Assembly (NCBI GenBank): GCA_019058135.1
Contig: JAHLWE010000319.1
Span: 1 to 5,336, forward strand
Source: Promethearchaeota archaeon
GTDB taxonomy: Archaea; Asgardarchaeota; Lokiarchaeia; Sigyniarchaeales; SOKP01
Length of the DNA: 5,336 bases
Reading direction: 5' to 3'
Below are positions 1 to 5,336 of this stretch, piece after piece (position 1 is the stretch's first letter; each line of letters opens with the position of its first letter). The position numbers were made by a program, and so were the translations under genes. Below the pieces are notes generated by a model. That model had not been told where the DNA came from, ran no database searches, and saw only the letters and a program-made list of their open reading frames with translations.

Positions 1-58
1 ATACCGAAAACATAGAGATTATAGTCACTATTACAAATATTTTTTTAATTTTTTTCAT
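1..58 (-). CDS. N-terminus of probable secreted/lipid-anchored protein (partial, runs off left edge)
   Basis: Read on the minus strand from the ATG at 58-56, the frame gives MKKIKKIFVIVTIISMFSV and stays open to the window edge. A lysine-rich n-region followed by an uninterrupted hydrophobic stretch is a typical signal peptide or N-terminal membrane anchor. The cleavage site or lipobox would lie outside the window, so Sec substrate, lipoprotein and anchored protein cannot be told apart. An alternative in-frame ATG at 70-68 would add MAYF; it directly follows an in-frame stop at 73-71. No Shine-Dalgarno sequence precedes either start. Only 19 codons are visible, so the mature protein is unknown and the call rests on signal-peptide character alone. 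Confidence 0.45.
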   Translation of the reverse strand, partial: MKKIKKIFVIVTIISMFSV

Positions 59-239
59 AAAATACGCCATTAAATATTGTTTTTAAAAATAAAAAATAAT
101 ATTTTTTTATTAAACGAAATAAAGGATATAAGTAATAAATAAATGTTTTGATAAGAAAATGGATTTGTAAATTTCAATTAAAATTCAGAAGAAGATATTC
201 CTTTGTTTTTATTATTCACTAATATTTACATTTCCCAAT

Positions 240-253
240 TTAAGAATTCTTAA
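240..253. repeat. 14-bp perfect palindrome TTAAGAATTCTTAA
   Basis: The sequence TTAAGAATTCTTAA equals its own reverse complement over 14 bp. It lies in the non-coding stretch between the left-edge gene and the arsR-like gene, 3 bp from a second inverted repeat. It could be a dimeric-protein binding site or simply a chance AT-rich palindrome. It is about 180 bp upstream of the left-edge start, farther than an archaeal core-promoter operator would normally be. Confidence 0.4.
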
Positions 254-256
254 TAT

Positions 257-285
257 AGATTCATCAATATGAATGTAATGAATCT
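257..285. repeat. Inverted repeat AGATTCAT-N13-ATGAATCT
   Basis: Perfect 8-bp arms (257-264 and 278-285) flank a 13-bp loop. The loop contains another ATGAA (269-273) that pairs with TTCAT (260-264) in a shorter alternative hairpin. TTCA/TGAA half-sites are common in ArsR/SmtB operators, so this may be a second regulator site. It could equally be a weak hairpin in the 3' untranslated region of the arsR-like transcript, since it begins about 65 bp past that stop codon on the minus strand. Confidence 0.4.
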
Positions 286-301
286 TTAAAATCTTAAACA
301 T

Positions 302-311
302 AAAAAAAAAA
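302..311 (-). terminator. Oligo-T terminator candidate downstream of arsR-like gene
   Basis: A run of ten A on the plus strand gives ten T in the minus-strand transcript, about 40 nt after the stop codon of the arsR-like gene. Archaeal RNA polymerase terminates at oligo-T tracts without needing a hairpin. The region is generally AT-rich, so a tract of this length is not decisive. Confidence 0.4.
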
Positions 312-350
312 TAATTTAGTAAATTTCTATAAAAATAAGGAAAATGATAT

Positions 351-689
351 TCATTCCCGAATATGTTCAATTCCGGTTTTAATAATCTTTAATATATGCG
401 CATCATCAAGGGAGTAATAGGTCATTTTTCCTTGTTTTCTCGCTTTTACTATCCTTAACAATCTTAATTGTCTAAGGTGGTGTGAAACTAAGGGATCCGA
501 TATATTTAAAACTGCAGCAATATCACATACGCAGAATTCACCCAAAGATAAAAGATGGATAATTTTAAAACGGGTAAAATCAGAAAATCCTTTGAAGATA
601 TTTGCTATTTCTAATACTTCGGTGTCATTCAATAATTTCGGGCGAACAATGCTGATCTTTTCTTCATCTACAAATTTAACTTCGCACAT
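351..689 (-). CDS. ArsR/SmtB-family metal-sensing transcriptional repressor
   Basis: This 112-residue winged-helix repressor probably controls the divergent metal-exporting ATPase and releases DNA when metal binds. The helix-turn-helix is at about residues 53-77, with recognition-helix residues SDPLVSHHLRQLR and a wing around RKQGKMTYYSL. The metal-binding segment before the recognition helix reads EFCVCDIA with C53 and C55, close to the ELCVCDL box of CadC/ArsR (alpha-3N site). C2 near the N-terminus could supply a further ligand. The last helix carries D96, H98, H109 and E112, with the same D-x-H-x10-H-x2-E spacing as the alpha-5 zinc site of SmtB and CadC. Length is normal for the family. 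The ATG at 689 is the only usual start after the in-frame stop at 755-753; no Shine-Dalgarno sequence is evident. Expected effectors are Zn(II), Cd(II) or Pb(II), by family analogy and by the neighbouring pump type. The family assignment is secure, the exact metal inferred. Confidence 0.93.
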   Translation of the reverse strand: MCEVKFVDEEKISIVRPKLLNDTEVLEIANIFKGFSDFTRFKIIHLLSLGEFCVCDIAAVLNISDPLVSHHLRQLRLLRIVKARKQGKMTYYSLDDAHILKIIKTGIEHIRE

Positions 690-779
690 ATCATCAAATG
701 ATTTGTTTTTATCAGAATTATTTTTGGATATTGTTCTTACGCCTTTTTGTTTTTAAGGAATTTAATTTGGTTTATATTT

Positions 780-790
780 CTTTTATATAA
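780..790 (-). promoter_or_regulatory. TATA box for arsR-like gene
   Basis: Read on the minus strand this is TTATATAAAAG, a near-ideal archaeal TATA box, preceded by a purine-rich GAAAAATAAA that fits a BRE. Transcription would start about 25 nt downstream, near 759, leaving a leader of about 70 nt before the ATG at 689. No clear inverted repeat like that at 873-896 overlaps this box, so autoregulation is not evident from the core promoter. Confidence 0.55.
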
Positions 791-860
791 TTTATTTTTC
801 CTTCTTGTTTAGATTTAATACGAAGAATTTATGGGTTATTTATAATTTCTTAAAATAATT

Positions 861-870
861 TTTATATAAT
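861..870 (+). promoter_or_regulatory. TATA box for metal ATPase gene
   Basis: TTTATATAAT matches the archaeal TATA-box consensus, with an A-rich upstream element (AAAATAATT, 852-860) that could act as BRE. The start site about 25 nt downstream would fall near 890, inside the inverted repeat at 873-896. A second candidate, TATATAAT at 898-905, would place the start near 926. In both cases the repeat sits against the core promoter. Confidence 0.5.
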
Positions 871-872
871 AA

Positions 873-896
873 TTAAACAAATATTTAATTGTTTAA
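873..896. promoter_or_regulatory. Candidate ArsR-family operator, TTAAACAA-N8-TTGTTTAA
   Basis: Perfect 8-bp inverted arms (873-880 and 889-896) are separated by 8 bp, giving a 24-bp site suited to a dimeric winged-helix repressor. It starts 2 bp after one TATA box, covers the predicted start site, and ends 1 bp before a second TATA-like element. Binding here would block polymerase or TFB/TBP at the ATPase promoter. The repressor is presumably the divergent ArsR-like protein. The arms do not match the bacterial SmtB/CadC consensus closely, so the pairing is inferred from position and symmetry. Confidence 0.5.
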
Positions 897-897
897 G

Positions 898-905
898 TAT
901 ATAAT
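898..905 (+). promoter_or_regulatory. Alternative TATA-like element for metal ATPase gene
   Basis: TATATAAT lies directly after the inverted repeat, about 50 bp before the ATPase ATG. If used, the transcript would have a leader of about 29 nt and the inverted repeat would cover the BRE position. It competes with the element at 861-870, which has a better upstream element; sequence alone does not decide between them. Confidence 0.3.
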
Positions 906-954
906 GATATTAAGTTTTTATGTAAATAAAAATGTTTAGGTTTAAGTATAAGAA

Positions 955-3138
955 ATGGAGCATTCATGCCAAAAATGTAGCGACTTAGGACAAGAGTCTT
1001 GTCCAATTGATTCTATAAACGAACAGAAAGGAAAAAGCATTTTCGAATTTTTTTTTTGGTATTTTATAGTAATCTCAGCTGTATTTTTATTTTATTCATT
1101 CTATTTTGAATTAGTTTTTGAAGCGATATTTCTTTCTCAGATATTTGCGTTAATATCTGTGGCGTTATCTTCAAAAGAGGTTATAGAATCTGCCGGGAGA
1201 GAGATTATAAAGAAAAGATTGAATGCGAATGCTCTGATGGTAATCGCTATGATTGGTGCCTTTATCATTCAGAAAGGTCAGGAGGGTGCAATCGCTATTT
1301 TACTCTATTCTATTGCAGAAAAATTGGAAGATGTTACAGTAGATAAATCGCGAGAGGCGATTTCAAAATTAATCGAGTTAGCGCCAGATAAAGCTTTATT
1401 AAAAACAGAAAAAGGAATCCATGAAATCCTGGCGAGTGAAGTCAAATTGAATGATACAATTGTTCTTAAGCCAGGGATGAAAGCACCATTAGATGGAATT
1501 ATTGTTTCTGGGGCCTCTTATTTTGATCAAAGTGCTTTAACAGGCGAATCAATTCCTGCATTAAACGACGAAGGTGAAGAAATCTATGCTTCAAGCATAA
1601 ATGGTGATGGATATGTTGAAATATCAGTAACCCATACGTCTGAGAATACTATTCTCGCGAAGATTATTGAGAATGTAGAGACTGCTCGATTAAACAAATC
1701 AAATACTGAAAAATTCATTGAAAAATTTGCAAATTATTATACACCGGTAATTCTTTTAGTTTCAGTTCTGATTATGGTTTTTCCGATAATTTTGGGAATT
1801 GGGCAGCCAATAGATTGGATTTATAGAGGATTAATGCTACTTGTGATTTCTTGTCCTTGTGCTCTCACCTTATCTACTCCATTAGCAATGGTTGCAGCGC
1901 TAACAAAGTTATCAAGAGAAGGAATTCTTGTTAAAGGCAGTAAATATATCGATGAGATCACGAGAGTTAAAGTGTTCGGGTTTGATAAAACGGGGACTTT
2001 AACAGAGGGAAGGTTAAAAGTTTACGATAATATTGCATTTGGCATTAGCAAATCTGAAAATCTTTCTTTAATTGCCAGTTTAGAAAGCCAATCTGAGCAT
2101 CCAATTGCTCAAGCTATTGTGTTGGAGGCAAAAAATCAAAATGTTCCTTTATTAAATGTTAAAAATTTTGAAGTGATAAAAGGAAAAGGGGTAAGAGGAC
2201 AAATTAATAATACACAATATGAAGTTGGTTCTTTTAAATATTTTAAAGAATTGGGTTATGAAAATTCCGAAAAGAACATTGATAATTTATCAAAAGTAGG
2301 CAAGACTCCTATTTTATTGGGTTCTAATAAAAGGTTATTAGGTATTTTATCAGTTAGAGATTCACTAAGGGTTTCCGCACCCATTTTGACAAGAAGTTTA
2401 AAAAAGCAAAATTATGAATCTATGATTCTCTCGGGAGATACTCAAAATATGGTAGATTCTATTGGCGAATGTTTATCAATCGATTTAAAATATGGTAATC
2501 TCTTACCAAATCAAAAATTAGAAAAAATAAAAACCATTCAAAAAGATCTAGGTCCAATTTCTATGGTGGGGGATGGAATTAACGATGCTCCAGCTATTGC
2601 TGCTTCAAATGTAGGGATTGCAATGGGTGCATCTGGTTCTGATATTTCTTTAGAGACAGCCGATTTGGTTATAATGAATGATGATTTAACAAAAATATTG
2701 GTTTTAATAGATATTGCAAAAAATACGAATAATATAATCAAACAAAATATTGTTCTTTCAATTTCTATCAAAATTTCTTTTGCATTCCTCACATTATTTG
2801 GTTTAATGACGTTAATGCTTGCTGTAGGAATTGGAGATATGGGTGTATCTCTATTTGTTTTGTTTAACAGCTTACGTATATTTCGATATAAATCCAAATT
2901 TCAAGAATTATCTGAAGAAGATTTTGATGTGAGCGCTAAATATTTATATTGCAAAAAATGTAAATTGTATCAGACTTATCCTCAACATCATGGAAGAGAA
3001 ATGATTAAAAGTGAAGAGCGTTTAGTTTGTTGGCAAAAATTAGCGGAAGAAATAAAAGAAGATGAGTGCTCTGAGGAATTTGAATTGAAATGCCAACAGT
3101 GTAATGAAGAACTTGAAATGAAATTAAACGCACTTTAA
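955..3138 (+). CDS. Heavy-metal-translocating P-type ATPase, PIB-2 (Zn/Cd/Pb) type
   Basis: A 727-residue membrane pump that exports divalent metal using ATP. It has about eight membrane segments: two near residues 33-50 and 53-72, two near 91-121, two near 262-307 and two near 600-637. Visible motifs are TGES (196-199, actuator domain), CPC (300-302, metal path), DKTGT with phosphorylated D344, the SEHP element with H382-P383 (nucleotide domain) and GDGIND (539-544). K606 and D628 in the last two segments match the Lys/Asp pair of ZntA-type pumps, while copper-pump signatures are absent there, so Zn(II), Cd(II) or Pb(II) is likely. There is no N-terminal HMA domain; the short N-tail has C5, C8 and C16. 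The C-tail after about 660 is unusual: C666-x2-C669, H678-H679-G, M683, C692-W693, C705 and C713-x2-C716, probably a metal-binding module. An in-frame stop two codons upstream fixes the ATG as the earliest start. It is divergent from the ArsR-like sensor, its likely regulator. Confidence 0.95.
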   Translation: MEHSCQKCSDLGQESCPIDSINEQKGKSIFEFFFWYFIVISAVFLFYSFYFELVFEAIFLSQIFALISVALSSKEVIESAGREIIKKRLNANALMVIAMIGAFIIQKGQEGAIAILLYSIAEKLEDVTVDKSREAISKLIELAPDKALLKTEKGIHEILASEVKLNDTIVLKPGMKAPLDGIIVSGASYFDQSALTGESIPALNDEGEEIYASSINGDGYVEISVTHTSENTILAKIIENVETARLNKSNTEKFIEKFANYYTPVILLVSVLIMVFPIILGIGQPIDWIYRGLMLLVISCPCALTLSTPLAMVAALTKLSREGILVKGSKYIDEITRVKVFGFDKTGTLTEGRLKVYDNIAFGISKSENLSLIASLESQSEHPIAQAIVLEAKNQNVPLLNVKNFEVIKGKGVRGQINNTQYEVGSFKYFKELGYENSEKNIDNLSKVGKTPILLGSNKRLLGILSVRDSLRVSAPILTRSLKKQNYESMILSGDTQNMVDSIGECLSIDLKYGNLLPNQKLEKIKTIQKDLGPISMVGDGINDAPAIAASNVGIAMGASGSDISLETADLVIMNDDLTKILVLIDIAKNTNNIIKQNIVLSISIKISFAFLTLFGLMTLMLAVGIGDMGVSLFVLFNSLRIFRYKSKFQELSEEDFDVSAKYLYCKKCKLYQTYPQHHGREMIKSEERLVCWQKLAEEIKEDECSEEFELKCQQCNEELEMKLNAL

Positions 3139-3146
3139 TTAATTTA

Positions 3147-4412
3147 TTATAATCCTTTCCGTAATAAAAATGAGATTAATTTCCATCTTTTATTTATTCT
3201 TTCGGATGTTCTTCTCCGTTTGAAAATATACCATTCAAATTTACTAAGTAGTGAATATATTTTTTTTATGTGTTTATAAACATCTGTATTCTCCCACTCT
3301 TTTTTATATCTTGCAATATTCTGTGAATTCCATAATTTAGAGTTATGCTCGGCAATCTCCGTTTTTCCTCCAAAGAGTTCTTTTAATTTTTCTGATAATA
3401 TAGTTGTCCAAAATTTTGCCATTGCCATTGAAAAATGCAAACCAGAAGAGCCTGAAGCTTCCACAAAACCCGCACTATCCCCTATTAAGACAACTCCTGC
3501 GCATGGAATATAATCTTTAACCAATTGCGCGTTTGGTAATCCAGTTAATTCTTCATAATCAATTTGCGCACCTTTAAAAAATTCACTAAATCCTGGATAA
3601 CTGTTCTTTAGTTTTTCCCAAACATCCATAATTTCCTTATCGGTCGGAATCTCAACAGTTTTCATCTTAAAAGTTTGTGTCATACGAAGCATTAAACCAA
3701 CTTCCAAATTTTTTCCACCTATTGGAAATACATATGCAACACATTGAGGAAAATTAGGCGCATAATCAAGATCTCCATTCCCTATTAAATAGAACTGAAG
3801 GTATGTTGTTTTATTGATATCAGTATTCCCATTACTAACCAAGCACTTCACTATAGGGCAATTTATTCTCTCATAAGGAATATTGTAATATCTTCCAATA
3901 ACGCTTTCATACCCATCACACCCAAAAATCGCATTTCCATAAATTTCTCTAACATTTCCACTATCATCCTTATATTTTACTCCTGTACAAATATTCTCCT
4001 TTTCAATTGGTTCAATTAATTCACTATTTAAAAGAATAGTAACTCCTAAACCTTCAGCAACTTCTTTAAATCTATCAATAAATTTACGCCACTCAAAAAA
4101 ATAATAATCCATTGATTTTTCAGGTATGTGCACTATGTGTAAATCTCCAGGACTATGGAAGATTTTACCAGTATGAGAAAATGTATTGATTGATTGTAAA
4201 AATCCCTCTCCAAGGATTTCTTCGGTTAGAGGAAAATGACGCATACCTTCACCACGTGGTTTAGGTCCCGCAATCTCGCCTTTTTCTATGACCACAGCTT
4301 TAAATCCTTGTCTAGCAGCAATAATACTTGCGGTTAATCCAGCAGGACCTCCTCCAACAATTATAAAATTATAGAATTCTGGGTTTTTATTACTCATATC
4401 CTTTCCAGACAT
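3147..4412 (-). CDS. FAD-dependent oxidoreductase, geranylgeranyl reductase family
   Basis: This 421-residue flavoprotein belongs to the geranylgeranyl reductase/FixC-like group, whose archaeal members saturate isoprenoid chains of membrane lipids or quinones. The Rossmann start is at 15-44 (IIVGGGPAGL, with E43 at the end of the second strand for the FAD ribose). GCDG-x2-S-x3-R is at 164-174, a VFP segment at 228-230 fits the substrate-side motif of the family, and GDSAG with a Gly-rich stretch (311-324) contacts FAD. The position after KP that is often Cys in this family (CGEG-like) is R53 here. The C-terminus (about 398-419) is strongly basic and may touch the membrane. Two starts are possible: M1, without an obvious ribosome site, or M6, directly preceded by GGAAAGGAT. 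It lies 48 bp downstream of the membrane-protein gene on the same strand, so co-transcription is plausible, and it converges on the ATPase gene with an 8-bp gap. The family is clear; the substrate is unknown. Confidence 0.85.
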   Translation of the reverse strand: MSGKDMSNKNPEFYNFIIVGGGPAGLTASIIAARQGFKAVVIEKGEIAGPKPRGEGMRHFPLTEEILGEGFLQSINTFSHTGKIFHSPGDLHIVHIPEKSMDYYFFEWRKFIDRFKEVAEGLGVTILLNSELIEPIEKENICTGVKYKDDSGNVREIYGNAIFGCDGYESVIGRYYNIPYERINCPIVKCLVSNGNTDINKTTYLQFYLIGNGDLDYAPNFPQCVAYVFPIGGKNLEVGLMLRMTQTFKMKTVEIPTDKEIMDVWEKLKNSYPGFSEFFKGAQIDYEELTGLPNAQLVKDYIPCAGVVLIGDSAGFVEASGSSGLHFSMAMAKFWTTILSEKLKELFGGKTEIAEHNSKLWNSQNIARYKKEWENTDVYKHIKKIYSLLSKFEWYIFKRRRTSERINKRWKLISFLLRKGL

Positions 4413-4460
4413 AATCTAAATTAATGTCAATAAAATAATAAAATTAATTGTAATTTCTTA

Positions 4461-5336
4461 TTAAAAAATTGCAAGGAAAGGCATTGATACGCTTAAAAAC
4501 CAGCCCATATATATTGCTGGAATTAAAGAAGATAAAAATATTGACCTAGTTCGATGAAAAATAATTATCATGAGCATAATTGCGAATATATTCATTGTAA
4601 GGTATGGAATTAGCAAAAATGTGTTGAGATAATGCACAAGTCTAACAGCCATGTAAAAAATAAGCAAAAAACATTGAAATAAATGAGCTAAAAACATATT
4701 CATGAAGCTCCGCTTATAATTAAAATCAATACTTTTTTTATGATTTCCGCCATATCCTCTAAATAAATATATTTGGTTGAATAGATTCGAAAAAAATATA
4801 ACTGTTGTGTAAATTATAGTTGGAAAAATCTCATATAAGGTTCTATAACGATTCCCGATCCATAGAATACTCAAAATTTCGATTGTTATTAATCCTATTG
4901 AGGAAAGAATTATAATTAGCAAGTTATTTAGAAAATTTTTCTCAACAGATTGCTTAATACATTTAAAAATTGAAATTATATTGAGATTCTCACCTCTCCA
5001 TAATAATGCCAAAATGGTTAACATCATTGAACTGATAAAAATACTAATAAAAATTGGCGCACTCAATTTAGGTACCGGTATAAAATATTGCATTCCAATT
5101 GCAATAATACTCGTTAAAAAATTGAATATAAAATAGAGGTATAATGGATTTTTATTTTCAATTAATAATTTTAAAGATTTATACTCCTCGGTTCTCTCTA
5201 TTTTTTTTTGTTTTAAGAAAAAAACATTTCCCAGAAAATAAATAATGAGAATTTGAAGCCCGTATGCACTAAATGATTTTAAGGTTTCTTTAATATAATA
5301 TATTAAATCTCTCTGAAATACGGGTTTATTCGATAT
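4461..5336 (-). CDS. Polytopic membrane protein, possibly degenerate CPBP-like (partial, runs off right edge)
   Basis: The frame ends at a TAA at 4463-4461 and is open, without a stop, to the window edge, giving 291 visible residues. An ATG at 5093 would make a 210-residue protein, but the 81 codons before it hold no stop, no ATG, GTG or TTG, and encode further membrane-type sequence, so the true start lies outside. About eight hydrophobic segments are visible, with charged loops between them. The stretch QIYLFRGYG (visible residues 188-196), then FLAH (215-218) and FHRTRSIFLSSLIPAIYMG (260-278), resembles the EExxxR, FxxxH and HxxxN regions of CPBP (CAAX-protease/bacteriocin-processing) proteins in order and spacing. 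However, the two glutamates are Q and I, and the last His/Asn are missing, so it would be catalytically inactive. This resemblance is an inference by eye; an unrelated membrane protein is possible. The missing N-terminal part could hold a soluble domain. It precedes the flavoprotein gene by 48 bp and may share its transcript. Confidence 0.7.
   Translation of the reverse strand: MSNKPVFQRDLIYYIKETLKSFSAYGLQILIIYFLGNVFFLKQKKIERTEEYKSLKLLIENKNPLYLYFIFNFLTSIIAIGMQYFIPVPKLSAPIFISIFISSMMLTILALLWRGENLNIISIFKCIKQSVEKNFLNNLLIIILSSIGLITIEILSILWIGNRYRTLYEIFPTIIYTTVIFFSNLFNQIYLFRGYGGNHKKSIDFNYKRSFMNMFLAHLFQCFLLIFYMAVRLVHYLNTFLLIPYLTMNIFAIMLMIIIFHRTRSIFLSSLIPAIYMGWFLSVSMPFLAIF

Noticed and set aside
71..350. 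CRISPR array, tRNA or protein gene in the left non-coding stretch
   Set aside because: No repeated spacer-repeat unit, no tRNA-like arms and no sizeable open frame were seen; only the two dyad elements and an oligo-T tract stand out.
690..752. N-terminal extension of the ArsR-like protein upstream of the ATG at 689
   Set aside because: The 21 upstream in-frame codons contain no ATG, GTG or TTG before the stop at 755-753, so no ordinary start supports it.
801..837. TTCTT...AAGAA symmetry upstream of the arsR-like TATA box as a second operator
   Set aside because: Arms of only 5 bp with a long spacer are expected by chance in such AT-rich DNA.
904..939. In-frame ATG at 904 as an upstream start for the ATPase
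   Set aside because: Its frame meets TAG at 937-939 and further stops at 943 and 949 before the ATG at 955, so it cannot extend the protein.
2538..2897. A 119-codon open frame on the minus strand, antisense to the ATPase gene
   Set aside because: It lies wholly inside the conserved hinge and last-helix region of the ATPase, and its translation looks like the reverse reading of that sequence with no recognisable domain or own promoter.
955..3138. Assignment of the ATPase as a copper pump because of its CPC motif
   Set aside because: CPC is shared by copper and zinc pumps; the K606/D628 pair and lack of copper-type residues in the last helices favour the Zn/Cd/Pb group.

Overview
The window is very AT-rich (roughly 30% GC by eye) and looks archaeal. 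The promoters are archaeal-type TATA boxes rather than bacterial -35/-10 pairs, clear Shine-Dalgarno sequences are missing before most starts, one gene belongs to the geranylgeranyl-reductase flavoprotein family that is abundant in archaea, and the P-type ATPase has a C-terminal Cys/His segment that resembles archaeal metal-ATPase tails. A Lokiarchaeia-like Asgard archaeon would fit, but this is an impression from base composition and protein style, not a demonstrated assignment.

Layout, left to right. (1) At the left edge, on the minus strand, are the first codons of a probable secreted or lipid-anchored protein; the rest lies outside the window. (2) Positions 71-350 are non-coding and hold a poly-T terminator candidate for the next gene, a 14-bp perfect palindrome and an inverted repeat with 8-bp arms. 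(3) On the minus strand is an ArsR/SmtB-family metal sensor with both classical metal sites recognisable. (4) The 265-bp divergent intergenic region (690-954) carries TATA boxes for both directions and an inverted repeat TTAAACAA-N8-TTGTTTAA at the ATPase promoter. (5) On the plus strand is a heavy-metal P-type ATPase (PIB-2, Zn/Cd/Pb type) without an HMA domain but with cysteine-bearing N- and C-terminal tails. (6) Convergent to it, 8 bp away, is a minus-strand FAD-dependent geranylgeranyl-reductase-like protein. (7) Upstream of that, on the same strand, is a polytopic membrane protein whose reading frame stays open to the right edge. It is therefore 5'-incomplete here and longer than the stretch beginning at its first visible ATG.

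The sensor and the ATPase form a divergent metal-efflux module. Metal binding to the sensor should release it from the operator at the ATPase promoter, and the pump then exports Zn(II), Cd(II) or Pb(II). The flavoprotein and membrane protein are a separate minus-strand unit with no evident link to metal resistance; they may relate to isoprenoid-lipid or envelope biology. The less ordinary points are the C-terminal Cys/His module on the ATPase, the dual-site sensor, and the membrane protein that resembles a CPBP (CAAX-protease-like) domain lacking its catalytic residues.
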